Source: Croceibacterium selenioxidans (GTDB taxonomy: Bacteria; Pseudomonadota; Alphaproteobacteria; Sphingomonadales; Sphingomonadaceae). Taken from it: 64,000 bases of DNA. Within the stretch, counting starts at the first letter, position 1, and each line of letters opens with the position of its first letter. The notes under the pieces were generated by a model. The model made no database searches. It was not told the DNA's origin and was given only the letters and a program-made list of their open reading frames with translations. This document shows positions 41,615 to 50,519 of this stretch, in pieces. The stretch spans positions 310,001-374,000 of the forward strand of contig NZ_JAHFVK010000001.1 in NCBI RefSeq assembly GCF_018599195.1, in the 5' to 3' direction. A program made the translations under genes and the position numbers.

Positions 41615-43183
41615 ATGTCTAGCCCAATGGCAGAGCGCTCGATCCTTGTCGTGGGCGGCGGAACCGCGGGGTGGCTGACGGCAGCCTATCTGGCGCGGTT
41701 CTTCGATGTGGCGCGCAATCCGCGGATTCGGGTCACCGTGCTGGAGTCGCCGGAGATCGGAATCATCGGCGTCGGCGAGGGCACTTTCCCGACGATCCGA
41801 AACACCCTGCGTTATATCGGCATCGATGAATCCCAATTCGTCCGCACGACATCCGCCACCTTCAAGCAAGGCATTCGCTTCGATAACTGGGTGCAGACAC
41901 CTGCGGCCGGGCGGGAGGAACACTTCCTCCATCCCTTCGAGGCTCCATTCCATGCCGAGGGCTACAGCCTGGTCTCCTACTGGCTGCTGCAGGATGAGCG
42001 GACTCGCGTTCCGTTCGCAGAAGCAATGTCGATCCAGAACCGCGTGGCTGAGGCAGGACGGGCCCCCAAGGGTGCGGACGAGGGCGATTTCGCCGGTCCG
42101 CTCAACTACGCCTATCATTTCGATGCGGCGCGAGTCGCCGAGGTACTCTCGGATCACGCTCGCGCCTCAGGCGTGCATCACCTGCAAGGCCTGATGACCG
42201 GGGTGGAGCTCGATCCCGAGACCGGCGCGATCGATCATGTCGTGACGCGCGAGCACGGCAACCTGAAGGCCGACCTTTATGTCGACTGTTCCGGTTTTCG
42301 AGCCGAGCTCATCGATGGGGCGCTGGGCGTGCCGTTCAAGGAAGTGGGCGACGTGCTGTTCACTGACCGGGCGCTCGCCTGCAAGTTGCCCTATGACCAA
42401 GAGGGCTCGCCGCTGCGGAGCTACACAGTCGCTTCCGCTCACGAGGCCGGATGGATCTGGGACATCGGCCTTTCGGGCGCGCATGGAGTTGGGTGCGTCT
42501 ATTCCAGCGCGCACATGTCGGATGACGCCGCCGCTCGGACCTTGGAGCGATATACCGGTGGCCGCAGTCTTGAGGTGAGCTCACGACAGATTCCATTCCG
42601 CGCTGGTTATCGCACCCGTCCGTGGGAGAAGAATTGCGTCGCCGTCGGGTTGGCCGGAGGGTTTCTCGAACCGCTGGAATCGACCGGCGTAGTGATGATC
42701 GAGGCCGCAGCGGCGATGATAGCGGAGCTGTTTCCGCACTATGGCCCTGCCGATGGACCAGCCCGGCGTTTCAACGAACTGATGGTTGCCCGCTACGAGA
42801 GCATCATCAAGTTCCTCAAGCTCCACTACTGCCTAAGCCAACGAGTCGAGCCGTTCTGGCGCGACAACACCGCGGCCTCGTCGATACCCGACCAGTTGCG
42901 GGATCTGCTCGAACAGTGGAGCTATCGCCCGCCGAGCCGGTTCGACTTCGTGCTCGATCACGAAAGCTTCGCGTTCTTCAACTACCAGTACATTCTCTAC
43001 GGCATGGGTTTTCGCACCGACCTATCGCCGGTCCGGGACGAGTTTCCGCACACCGACGAGGCGGAGAAAATCTTCGAGCGTATCCGTCATTTCGGTGATC
43101 TTGCGGCGCGCGATCTGCCATCGCACCGGGCGCTGATCGAACGAATTCAGGCCGGCGAGCCCGCCGCGACTGTGGGTTCCTGA
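41615..43183 (+). CDS. Flavin-dependent tryptophan-halogenase-family enzyme
   Basis: 522 aa. The FAD fold is ILVVGGGTAGWLTAAYLARF (Gly 14-16 and 19). A Lys equivalent to the catalytic Lys of PrnA is in ATFKQGIRFDNW (Lys 84), and FLEPLESTGVVMIEA carries the conserved Glu-Ser-Thr. The halogenase motif Trp-X-Trp-X-Ile-Pro appears as WIWDIG (Trp 280, Trp 282), with Gly instead of Pro. Known halogenases use FADH2, oxygen and chloride or bromide to make hypohalous acid that reaches the Lys. A reductase partner is not encoded nearby. Linkage to a TonB receptor and an oxygenase argues for modification of an imported molecule rather than a classical antibiotic pathway. Confidence 0.88.
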   Translation: MSSPMAERSILVVGGGTAGWLTAAYLARFFDVARNPRIRVTVLESPEIGIIGVGEGTFPTIRNTLRYIGIDESQFVRTTSATFKQGIRFDNWVQTPAAGREEHFLHPFEAPFHAEGYSLVSYWLLQDERTRVPFAEAMSIQNRVAEAGRAPKGADEGDFAGPLNYAYHFDAARVAEVLSDHARASGVHHLQGLMTGVELDPETGAIDHVVTREHGNLKADLYVDCSGFRAELIDGALGVPFKEVGDVLFTDRALACKLPYDQEGSPLRSYTVASAHEAGWIWDIGLSGAHGVGCVYSSAHMSDDAAARTLERYTGGRSLEVSSRQIPFRAGYRTRPWEKNCVAVGLAGGFLEPLESTGVVMIEAAAAMIAELFPHYGPADGPARRFNELMVARYESIIKFLKLHYCLSQRVEPFWRDNTAASSIPDQLRDLLEQWSYRPPSRFDFVLDHESFAFFNYQYILYGMGFRTDLSPVRDEFPHTDEAEKIFERIRHFGDLAARDLPSHRALIERIQAGEPAATVGS

Positions 43184-43198
43184 CGGCCCGACGGCTCG

Positions 43199-44404
43199 TC
43201 ACACGGCCCATTCCAGCGTCAGCCACAGCTTGTCCGTGTCGGTCGCGAGAGTGTCCGCGCGATAACCGGCGTAGCGGAGGGAGGCGCCGAACGGACCGTG
43301 ACGGGCGCTCAGCACCAGGTCCAGCTCATGGCCATACCGGCGGTCGAGGCGATCGCTGTCGAAGCGGTGCCAGGTGGCGGCGAGATTGATGGCCTGTAAC
43401 GGACCGACCTTTTTCAAGGTGTGGCCGACCGTGGCGTAGAGATCGTGCAGCCCATCGGGCGGAATGGTGCTGAACTTCCCGGCCCAGCCGTTCCACCTGA
43501 AGAAGGACGCAAGCGGTGTCTGGACGCTGGTGAGCGGAGTCCCGTCATCGGCTCCAAGCACTTCGTAGCCGAGTGAGGCATTGAAGCCGCTGTAGTTGAG
43601 GGTGGCTTCCCCCAACCAGTATTCTGCGGAATAGTCGTTGGGGTTGCGATGGTAGTCGCTTTGCCGGGCCCAGCTGGCGGTGTAGCCAAGCTTAGCGCCC
43701 GCCGCGATGTCGAGGCTGCCGTTTAGGCGTACGCCGTAAGTCTGGCTTGAGAGCCTGAAGCCCTGAACGGCGACATCGTCCTGATCGACGAGGTAGGCGA
43801 AGCCGGCGAGCGTACCGATATCGGACCGGTACCCCAACAGAGCGAAGATGTTGTCGCCATCGATGGCGCTCGGCCGCGCGCCGGCGCCGCGCGATCCGTT
43901 CACGGTCCGGACACTGCCAGCGTAAGTCAGGTCCGCGCTGAGGCGGCCTCTGGTCCATTGCACCCGCAGCGCGTCGAAAGTCTGTTCATTCTGGCGGAAC
44001 GCGGCGGGGCCGACAAAGCGCTGATCGGCAAGTTCGATCCGCTGGCGCCCGGCGGTCGCTGTCATCCCGCTCAAACTGGAGTAGCGTATCTGCGCCCGGT
44101 TGATCTCAAGGTTGCTCGGATCGGCGACCAGCGGAAACTGCGTCTTGCCGTTGAGGCCGTCGTTGTATCCGGTCGAGAGTGCCACGGTCGCTTCCGCCTC
44201 GACCAGCGCCGACCATTCACCACTCTTTGCTGTTAGGCCGGGCCGCGCTCTGAGGGTCAGGGCGTCGGCATCCCCCGGCAGGCCGTCCTGCTCGACATTC
44301 TCGTAACGCAACCGAGCATCGACAGAGGGCGTCAATTGCAGGTCTTCAGCCTGCACAGCCGTAGCGCACAATGCGACAGCGGGCACCAGCGGCCAGAGTT
44401 TCAT
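43199..44404 (-). CDS. Alginate-export-like outer-membrane porin
   Basis: 401 aa from the ATG at 44404, which starts a signal peptide (MKLWPLVPAVALCATAVQAE) and has GGGGG 8 bases upstream; the frame stays open to 45211 but only overlaps the antiporter gene. Mature sequence is made of beta-strand pairs (SVDARLRYENVEQDGLPGDA; LTLRARPGLTAKSGEWSALV; RQRIELADQRFVGPAAFRQN; TFDALRVQWTRGRLSADLTY), the typical start of alginate-export (AlgE-like) barrels in sphingomonads, and ends in a strand LTLEWAV. Substrate specificity is unknown; such barrels often serve small-molecule uptake. Its leader overlaps the terminator of the antiporter gene upstream. Confidence 0.8.
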   Translation of the reverse strand: MKLWPLVPAVALCATAVQAEDLQLTPSVDARLRYENVEQDGLPGDADALTLRARPGLTAKSGEWSALVEAEATVALSTGYNDGLNGKTQFPLVADPSNLEINRAQIRYSSLSGMTATAGRQRIELADQRFVGPAAFRQNEQTFDALRVQWTRGRLSADLTYAGSVRTVNGSRGAGARPSAIDGDNIFALLGYRSDIGTLAGFAYLVDQDDVAVQGFRLSSQTYGVRLNGSLDIAAGAKLGYTASWARQSDYHRNPNDYSAEYWLGEATLNYSGFNASLGYEVLGADDGTPLTSVQTPLASFFRWNGWAGKFSTIPPDGLHDLYATVGHTLKKVGPLQAINLAATWHRFDSDRLDRRYGHELDLVLSARHGPFGASLRYAGYRADTLATDTDKLWLTLEWAV

Positions 44405-44415
44405 GAAGGATCCCC

Positions 44416-44459
44416 CAAAAAAGAGGCCCCGCTCCCAAGGGCGTGCAGGAGCGGGGCCT
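44416..44459 (-). terminator. Intrinsic terminator after antiporter gene
   Basis: Perfect 12-base arms at 44424-44435 and 44448-44459 (AGGCCCCGCTCC / GGAGCGGGGCCT on the plus strand). On the minus strand the hairpin is followed by TCTTTTTT (A-run at 44417-44422 on plus). It lies 25 bases past the antiporter stop and just upstream of the porin start, so the porin needs its own promoter or read-through. Confidence 0.85.
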
Positions 44460-44484
44460 TCGGACGTGAGCCTCGTAGAGGCCC

Positions 44485-45858
44485 CTAGGCGGCGCTGGGC
44501 GCTGCCTCGCCTTGAATGGCGCCGAGTTCGCCGCTTTCGCGGGCCTTCTTGCCGTAGACCGCCTCGAACAGGGGACCGGCCATCATCGTCGTGACGATCG
44601 CCATAAGCACCATCATCGAAAACAGCGCCGGGCCGATCACGCCCTGTTGCAGGCCAATGTTGATGATGATCAGCTCCATCAAGCCGCGCGAGTTCATCAG
44701 CGCGCCGATGCCGAGCGCAGTGCGGTTGTCCTCGCCCGAAAGCCGCGCCGCGGCCCAGCAGGCGCCGAACTTGGCCAGGATCGACACCACAAGGATGCCG
44801 AGGGCAATCGCCAGCAGCTCGACCGAGTTGACCATGTCCATCCGGGTGTTGAGTCCGGAGTAGGTGAAGAACATCGGCAGCAACACAACGACAGCGAAGG
44901 GTTCGACCTTGCGCCGAAGCTCCTCCACGAACTTTCCGCGCGGCATGCAGGCTCCAAGCAGGAAGCCGCCGAACACCGCATGCAGGCCGGCTGCATCCAT
45001 CAGGAAGGCCGAGAGGCAGAACAGGCACAAGGTGATGCCGAGCACGGTGTTGCTCATCTCGCCGCTTCTCTCGACCGCGCGGCCAAGCGGGGCGAGGAGG
45101 CGCTTGCCGAAGAAAAACAGGAAAGCGGCATAGGCCAGGCCACTGAAGATGGCGAGCAAGGCGACTCCCGCTCCGGCCCCGAAAGTGGCGAGCACGATCG
45201 CGAGCACGCACCAGGACATCGCATCGTCGAACGCCCCGGCCGTTAGCGACAGGGTACCGAGGGAGGTGTTGGCCAGTCCGCGCTCGTTGATGATGCGGGC
45301 CAGCATCGGGAAGGCGGTCAGCGCGATGCAGGCGCCCATGAAGAGCGTGGCGTTGAAGCGGCTGATCCCTTCGGCGAACAGGCCCGGGATATCGAGCAGG
45401 AAGGGGGTGATCAGGAACGCCATCAGAAACGGAGTGGCGATCCCCGCGATCGAAACACCCACCGCGCTCCTGGCCTTGGTCTGGAAGTGATCGAGCCGCA
45501 GCGTCGCACCGACCAGGAACATGTACAGGCCCACGCCGAACTGGGCCCCGGCATAGAGGACGCTCTTCGTTTCCTTGGGAAAGATGGCGGCTTGCAAATC
45601 CGGGAAAAAGAGCCCGAGCAGGGAGGGGCCCAGAACGACGCCGGCGATCATCTCGCCGACGACTTGCGGTTGAGCGAGCAGCTTCTGTCCCAACCAGCCG
45701 ACAATGCGGCAGGTGGCGATGATAATCGCCAGTTGCAGAAAGAAGCGGATTGAAAAGTCGGTTGGCGAAAAGCTCGCCTCGGCTTGAACGGCGGGTCCGT
45801 GTGCGTTGAACACGTCAGCTGCTGCCGCAAGAAACTGACTCACCAAGTCGGTAGCCAT
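44485..45858 (-). CDS. Kef-type (CPA2) cation:proton antiporter
   Basis: 457 aa with about 12-13 hydrophobic segments from residue 33 (IRFFLQLAIIIATCRIVGWL) on. Typical CPA2 features are QPQVVGEMIAGVVLGPSLLG near the start, GVGLYMFLVGATLRLDHFQT and ITLCLFCLSAFLMDAAGLHA, with the exchange-site helix near SLTAGAFDDAMSWCVLAIVL (Asp-Asp). No TrkA-N/RCK domain follows, so it is the short form. It exchanges K+ or Na+ for protons across the inner membrane. The gene has its own terminator and stands alone. Confidence 0.9.
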   Translation of the reverse strand: MATDLVSQFLAAAADVFNAHGPAVQAEASFSPTDFSIRFFLQLAIIIATCRIVGWLGQKLLAQPQVVGEMIAGVVLGPSLLGLFFPDLQAAIFPKETKSVLYAGAQFGVGLYMFLVGATLRLDHFQTKARSAVGVSIAGIATPFLMAFLITPFLLDIPGLFAEGISRFNATLFMGACIALTAFPMLARIINERGLANTSLGTLSLTAGAFDDAMSWCVLAIVLATFGAGAGVALLAIFSGLAYAAFLFFFGKRLLAPLGRAVERSGEMSNTVLGITLCLFCLSAFLMDAAGLHAVFGGFLLGACMPRGKFVEELRRKVEPFAVVVLLPMFFTYSGLNTRMDMVNSVELLAIALGILVVSILAKFGACWAAARLSGEDNRTALGIGALMNSRGLMELIIINIGLQQGVIGPALFSMMVLMAIVTTMMAGPLFEAVYGKKARESGELGAIQGEAAPSAA

Positions 45859-45994
45859 GATTTTTCCCCCAGGTCCCAGTCCCCGTCTGTGCGGGATAAG
45901 GGAAGAGCATCGAATCCGCGGGACGGCTGCAACCTAAAATCGATCAGCCGATTGTCGATTTTCAGCCATCCGGTCCGACTTGTTGCCATGGCGC

Positions 45995-46017
45995 TACATT
46001 GTAGTAATGTACCTACA
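45995..46017 (+). promoter_or_regulatory. Candidate antitoxin operator
   Basis: Two overlapping inverted repeats lie 51-73 bases before the antitoxin start: TACATT-GTAGT-AATGTA at 45995-46011, and TGTAG at 46000-46004 with CTACA at 46013-46017. This is the usual place and kind of site for autorepression by a Phd/YefM antitoxin. Confidence 0.5.
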
Positions 46018-46067
46018 TGGGAGCGGTACCATTTTTGGCGCTTCAGGCTCGAAATTGGGGGCCCTGC

Positions 46068-46313
46068 ATGAAGATCGTCACGGCGCGGGAATTCAATCAA
46101 GACATCAGCAAGGCGAAGCGATTCGCGGTTAGTGAGCCCGTATTCGTGACCGATCGGGGGCGCCCGACCCATGTGCTTTTAAGCATCGGCGCCTACCGGA
46201 AACTCAGTGGCGACCGGCAGAGTATCCTCGACCTGATCGGGGCGGACCCTGATAGCGCTCCCGTGGCGCCGCTGGATCCGCAGGCAGACCTGGGCGGCAA
46301 GGCCGCGCGCTGA
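46068..46313 (+). CDS. Phd/YefM-family antitoxin
   Basis: 81 aa from the ATG at 46068; the earlier in-frame start at 46017 reads through the operator. The N-terminal DNA-binding half reads KIVTAREFNQDISKAKRFAV and VFVTDRGRPTHVLLSIGAYR, the recognised Phd/YefM pattern, and the C-terminal tail (DSAPVAPLDPQADLGGKAAR) is the disordered toxin-neutralising part. Stop and toxin start overlap by one base (TGATG), so the two are co-translated. It should bind the toxin and repress the operon. Confidence 0.88.
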   Translation: MKIVTAREFNQDISKAKRFAVSEPVFVTDRGRPTHVLLSIGAYRKLSGDRQSILDLIGADPDSAPVAPLDPQADLGGKAAR

Positions 46314-46804
46314 TGTTTCTTCTCGATACTAAGATGCTGCTCGACCTGCGTGAGGCTCGCCGGTCCGGAGGCGAACCGGCTTTGGTGGCTTGGGCAGAGC
46401 GCACCTCTGCGCAACAGATGTTCTTGTCGGCGCTCTCGCTGCTGGAACTGGAGAACGCCGTGGCGGTAACCGCGCGGCGCGGAAAGGATGCCGGTCTAGC
46501 ATGGCGTGACTGGCTCGACCGACAAGTCGCGCAGGCTTTCGAGGGGCGCATCCTTGCGATCGACGCAGCCGTCGTCCGACGGCGCGCGCAAATTCCCTAT
46601 GCGGAGGATCGCGAAGGACTCCTTGCCGCTACCGCGCTGGTTCACAACCTCACGCTCGTCACCAGTGAGCCGCGGACGTATCGCGCCGGGCGGGTCAAGG
46701 TTATGGATCCGGCGCGTTTCGAGCCGGACAGCGAGCACGACACCGATTGGCGCGAAGCTTCCAGGTCGGGCGCGGCTTGGCTGCGGAACTTGCTGATCCG
46801 CTAA
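46313..46804 (+). CDS. PIN-domain toxin (VapC-like) with altered active-site residues
   Basis: 163 aa, about 20 longer than usual. Visible PIN features: first acid in LLDTKMLLD (Asp 5), second in LSLLELENAV, and the third region YAEDREGLLAATALVHNLTL, where the usual Asp-Ala-Leu-Ile-Ala-Ala-Thr-Ala reads Glu-Gly-Leu-Leu. The last site, normally Thr-Arg-Asn-X-X-Asp-Phe, reads LVTSEPRTYR and lacks both Asn and Asp. VapC toxins are Mg2+-dependent RNases; the altered acids could weaken cleavage or mean a variant site. The C-terminus (SRSGAAWLRNLLIR) extends past the fold. Its stop overlaps that of the convergent PepSY gene by 4 bases. Confidence 0.85.
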   Translation: MFLLDTKMLLDLREARRSGGEPALVAWAERTSAQQMFLSALSLLELENAVAVTARRGKDAGLAWRDWLDRQVAQAFEGRILAIDAAVVRRRAQIPYAEDREGLLAATALVHNLTLVTSEPRTYRAGRVKVMDPARFEPDSEHDTDWREASRSGAAWLRNLLIR

Positions 46805-48174
46805 CGCCGTATCCCAGCCCAGTTCGCCGCGCCCGGTGCCACGCGAGGCAGAACCCGCCCCGCAAACGCCACCAGGGCCAGCGTCAGTCCGAACAGAGGC
46901 ATCAGCAGGGCGAGACCCACGGTAGCGCCGACCAGCGCCCAGCTGTGCCGGAGAGGGGCGCTGGCGGGCGGGGTGCCCAGCTTGCCCGCGGGCCGCCTTC
47001 GCCACCACAGGACGACGCTGGATAGCGCCAGCGTCACGAGGCCGAGCAGGATCGCCAGGTTGAGCAGTTGATTGGCGAGGCCGAGCCAGGCGCCTTCGTG
47101 CACCGCGACGCCATAACCAACGACGCGGTCGATCCAGTGGCGCTGGTCGAACGTCTGGCGGCCGATCAAAGCCCCGCTGTCGTCCAGCTCCGCTTCGCCG
47201 CGTTCGGGCCGGTTGGCGGCTTGCGACTGCGCCAGCCAGTAGCCGTTTGGAGCCGTGGGCGGGCTGATCTCCACCGGTGCGGCAAGACCTAGCTCAGCCG
47301 CCTGCGGGATCACATGGTTGAGCGCCCGGTCGGTCGGTTTCTCATGTACCATGGTCACGCCGTGATGCCCGGCATGTTCGTCGAGCATCGCGCGGGCGCC
47401 CATGTCGAGCTGCGCGCGGGCGGCGGCGTCGGCCTCCGATCCGCTCGACCAATCCTGCTTTAGCGCAGACGTGCCGGTAACCGCGCGCACTTCGCGCAAG
47501 TAGGCGCTCCAGTTGGTCGCCCAGGGCAAACCCGATGCAATCAGGAATACGGCCCCGATCGAGACCCACAGGCCGGTGACCGCGTGGATGTCCCGCCAGA
47601 ACACACGCTTGCCACGGCGCAGGCGCGGCCAAACCACGCCTGCAAGACCAGCCCCTCCGCGCGGCCACCACAGGAACAGGCCGGTGAGGATCATCACAAT
47701 CGTCCAGCACGCGGCGATTTCGACCAGCGCCGAGCCCCACTTGCCCGCCAGCAGCTCGCCATGAAGCCGGAACACGACGCGCATCAGGCGGTCCTCTTCC
47801 GCGACCTTGTGGAGCACCTCGCCGCTCTGCGGGTGGACCCAGACGCGGGTCTCTCGCTCTCCCGCCCCAACGAGGAGCTGAACGGCGTCGGCCGGGTCTT
47901 CCGGAAGCACGTACTTGTGCAGCACCGAGCCAGGGACTGCCGCAGTGCCTGCCTCTACGATCCGAGCGGGAGTGAGCAGCGGACCGCTCTCCACCACCAC
48001 GCCGCGATAGGGAGCGTAGAGCAGGCTCTCGATCTGCGGCTTGAACAGGTAGATCCCGCCCGTGACCGAAAGCCAAAGGATGAAGGGCACGCAGAACAGG
48101 CCGGCGTAGAAATGCCAGCGCCAGACCGCGAGATACCAGCGCTCGTAGCGAGGGGCGGTGCTCATAGCGTCCAC
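46801..48174 (-). CDS. PepSY-domain inner-membrane protein
   Basis: 457 aa with the PepSY_TM pattern: a first helix WHFYAGLFCVPFILWLSVTG, then a periplasmic PepSY segment (DDAVQLLVGAGERETRVWVH, reading PEDPADAVQL), HGELLAGKWGSALVEIAACW, the helix TGLFLWWPRG and two more membrane pairs up to LALLMPLFGLTLALVAFAG. Members are linked with siderophore or metal reduction at the inner membrane. It is the third gene after DUF2946 and a TonB receptor gene, overlapping the latter by 13 bases, so the three probably form a metal-acquisition unit. Confidence 0.88.
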   Translation of the reverse strand: MDAMSTAPRYERWYLAVWRWHFYAGLFCVPFILWLSVTGGIYLFKPQIESLLYAPYRGVVVESGPLLTPARIVEAGTAAVPGSVLHKYVLPEDPADAVQLLVGAGERETRVWVHPQSGEVLHKVAEEDRLMRVVFRLHGELLAGKWGSALVEIAACWTIVMILTGLFLWWPRGGAGLAGVVWPRLRRGKRVFWRDIHAVTGLWVSIGAVFLIASGLPWATNWSAYLREVRAVTGTSALKQDWSSGSEADAAARAQLDMGARAMLDEHAGHHGVTMVHEKPTDRALNHVIPQAAELGLAAPVEISPPTAPNGYWLAQSQAANRPERGEAELDDSGALIGRQTFDQRHWIDRVVGYGVAVHEGAWLGLANQLLNLAILLGLVTLALSSVVLWWRRRPAGKLGTPPASAPLRHSWALVGATVGLALLMPLFGLTLALVAFAGRVLPRVAPGAANWAGIRR

Positions 48175-50435
48175 CCCGCTTCGATGGTGAAGCTGCGTTG
48201 CGGGTAGGGGTGGTAAACCCAGGCCTTGTTGTTGGTGATGTTGTCGATCCCGGCACTGAAGCGGAAGTGGTCGGTTGCCCGCCAGTTCACCCGCGCATCG
48301 AGGACGAACAGCTCGGACGTGTAGCCGAAGGTGTCGCCGCGCTGGAGACCGAACAAGTCGGTGTTGGGACGCGAGGCATAACGCATTCCGACCGACGCGA
48401 GGACGTCGGCCGTGATCGCGTAACGGGCGTTGGCGTTGATGCGCCAGCGCGGGATGCGTGGGAATTGCACACCCTCGGCCGACGGGGCGCTGTCGTTGCG
48501 TACGGTCTCGGAATCGATCCAGGCCACGTTGGCGTCGATGTCGAGCCCGGAGAGCCCCACATCGCGGGCTTCGGCGATAAGCTCGGCGCCATATTGCCGG
48601 GTCAGGTCGATGTTCTTGTAGTTGGAGGTTGTAACCCCGTTCTGGTTGAAGCCGACGAAGCTGAAGATCGTATCCTGCACCCGTTGCCAGAACAGCGAGC
48701 CGGTGAGCTTAAGCACGCCGAAGTCGCGCGCGACCAGCAGGTTGGCGTCGCGCGAGCGTTCGGGCTTCAGGTTCGGGTCGAAGCTGTCGGGATTGAAGCT
48801 CCCGTCGCCATTGAGGCTGCCCTGAAAGAGCTCCCCCACGGTCGGGAAGCGCGTCGCCTCGGCCAGGGTGAGTTGTACGCTGGTGGCGCCATTGCGCCAT
48901 TCGAGCGAAGCCTTGGGATCGAACGCGCTATCGCCTCGCGCGGCGTAGGTGTTGAATACCGGCTGCGTGTTGGTGCCAAGCCGGCCGAGGCCGCCGTCGA
49001 ACGCCCGCCAATCTTCGTATCGCGCTCCTAAGGTGAGCGTCCACTGGCTCAGGATGTAGCGGCCCTCGGCCCAGCCGGAGAGAAGGCGGGTCTTGCCAAA
49101 GGTCTGCGACGAGAACGTCGCGCCCGCATCGTCGCGCCAGTTCGGCAAGGCGTAGTTGGTCAGGTCGGTGCGATAGAGATTCCCGGTTGCGCCGGCCGCC
49201 AGCTCAAAGTCGCCCCATCGGCCCTCGAACGTGAGGTCGCCGGTGTACCAGCCGGTCGGTCCTTGCCGGGCGAGAGTTCCGGGGCCGTCGTCCTCCCCGG
49301 CGGCGTAGCTGGCCGAGGTGAAACCGTCGGAGCGGGCGATCTGATAGGTCGAGACGTTGAATGACGCCGTGACCGCGTCACTCAACGGAGCGGCGAGCTT
49401 CAGGCCCGCGAGATACTCGTCGCGCACGGTTTGCGACCAGCGCGCTCCGCTGGCGTTCCAGGCCGTGCCGAGCGTCGTGACCCGCCCTTCGCATACGGGG
49501 TCGCCGGCCGGGTTGCGTAAGTAACAGTCGGGCGCCTCCTGCCGGTCGACGTTGTGCCAATAGGCGAACAGCGCCTCGCCGGTAACGGCACTGCCGTCAT
49601 AGCCGAGCCGGAGCTTTGCCTGGTCCTGCGTGATCGCGGCGGGCGATTGCGCGGCGAAGATCGGGTTGCTCGCGGTGCCCGGAGCGTTGGGGATCGCCTG
49701 GCCGGCGTCGACGATCGCGCCGGTGACGGGAGTACCCTGCGCTGTGCCGATCGCAGGGGCGAGCCCGTACCAGCTCATCGGCTGGCCATCGTTGCGGAAG
49801 TGACGGGCAGAGAGACGCGCGGACCAGGGCCCGTCCTTCTGCCGCCAGCCGAGCCCGGCCTCTCCCGACCAGCCGAGATAAGTGTCGTGCGTAGCATACT
49901 GATCGTAAGGCTGGGCAAAGCCCTGCACCGTAGCGAAGGCTTCGGTCCGTTCGGGCGCACGGGTTGTGATGTTGACGATCCCGCCCATCGAGTTGCCCGA
50001 ATAGCGCGACGAGTATGGGCCATAGACGATGTCGAACTGCTCGACCTCGCCCGGGCCGACCACACCCCACTTCGGTGCGAAGTTGAACGAGTTGCCGAGG
50101 AAATTAGAAACGACGAAACCGTCGACCATCACCAGTGCGCGGGCGCTCTGGCTCGAGTGGGTGCCGCGGAAGCCGGGCACTCCGTTGGAATCGCCCGCGT
50201 AGCGTTTGCGTACGAAGAAGTCGGGCGCGTACTTCATCAGGTCTTCGACATTCTGGGCGTTTATGCCGTCGAACTGCTCGTGGCCGAGGCTGACCGAAAG
50301 CCCTCTGGGATCGATCGAGATCGGCGCGTCACGCTGGCCGACGACCAGGATCAGCTGGCTCTCGGTGTCCTCGGCATGGGCAGGAATGGCGGCTAGGGAT
50401 AGCGCTGCGGCGAGCGCGATGCGGGAAACGGACAC
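48162..50435 (-). CDS. TonB-dependent receptor, probable metal acquisition
   Basis: 757 aa, signal peptide MSVSRIALAAALSLAAIPAH (cleaved after AHA). Plug: LMKYAPDFFVRKRYAGDSNG, FRGTHSSQSARALVMVDGF, YGPYSSRYSGNSMGGIVNIT. The barrel ends TIEAGWTL, so the last residue is not the common Phe. A Cys pair (DCYLRNPAGDPVCEG) in a mid-barrel loop could form a disulfide. It lies between DUF2946 and PepSY genes. Receptors in that setting are associated with copper or siderophore uptake (OprC/NosA-like), so a metal substrate is probable but not proven. Confidence 0.9.
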   Translation of the reverse strand: MSVSRIALAAALSLAAIPAHAEDTESQLILVVGQRDAPISIDPRGLSVSLGHEQFDGINAQNVEDLMKYAPDFFVRKRYAGDSNGVPGFRGTHSSQSARALVMVDGFVVSNFLGNSFNFAPKWGVVGPGEVEQFDIVYGPYSSRYSGNSMGGIVNITTRAPERTEAFATVQGFAQPYDQYATHDTYLGWSGEAGLGWRQKDGPWSARLSARHFRNDGQPMSWYGLAPAIGTAQGTPVTGAIVDAGQAIPNAPGTASNPIFAAQSPAAITQDQAKLRLGYDGSAVTGEALFAYWHNVDRQEAPDCYLRNPAGDPVCEGRVTTLGTAWNASGARWSQTVRDEYLAGLKLAAPLSDAVTASFNVSTYQIARSDGFTSASYAAGEDDGPGTLARQGPTGWYTGDLTFEGRWGDFELAAGATGNLYRTDLTNYALPNWRDDAGATFSSQTFGKTRLLSGWAEGRYILSQWTLTLGARYEDWRAFDGGLGRLGTNTQPVFNTYAARGDSAFDPKASLEWRNGATSVQLTLAEATRFPTVGELFQGSLNGDGSFNPDSFDPNLKPERSRDANLLVARDFGVLKLTGSLFWQRVQDTIFSFVGFNQNGVTTSNYKNIDLTRQYGAELIAEARDVGLSGLDIDANVAWIDSETVRNDSAPSAEGVQFPRIPRWRINANARYAITADVLASVGMRYASRPNTDLFGLQRGDTFGYTSELFVLDARVNWRATDHFRFSAGIDNITNNKAWVYHPYPQRSFTIEAGWTL

Positions 50436-50519
50436 GGGGATCTACCTGAACATCGCGCCGGGTGAGGGCGCGTGATGAAGGAATGCCGCGGCATGGTTGC
50501 TGCGGCGGCCATCAAAGGA

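Noticed and set aside
44405-45211. N-terminal extension of the porin frame
   Set aside because: The extra 269 residues overlap the antiporter gene and cross its terminator; the porin's own signal peptide starts at 44404.
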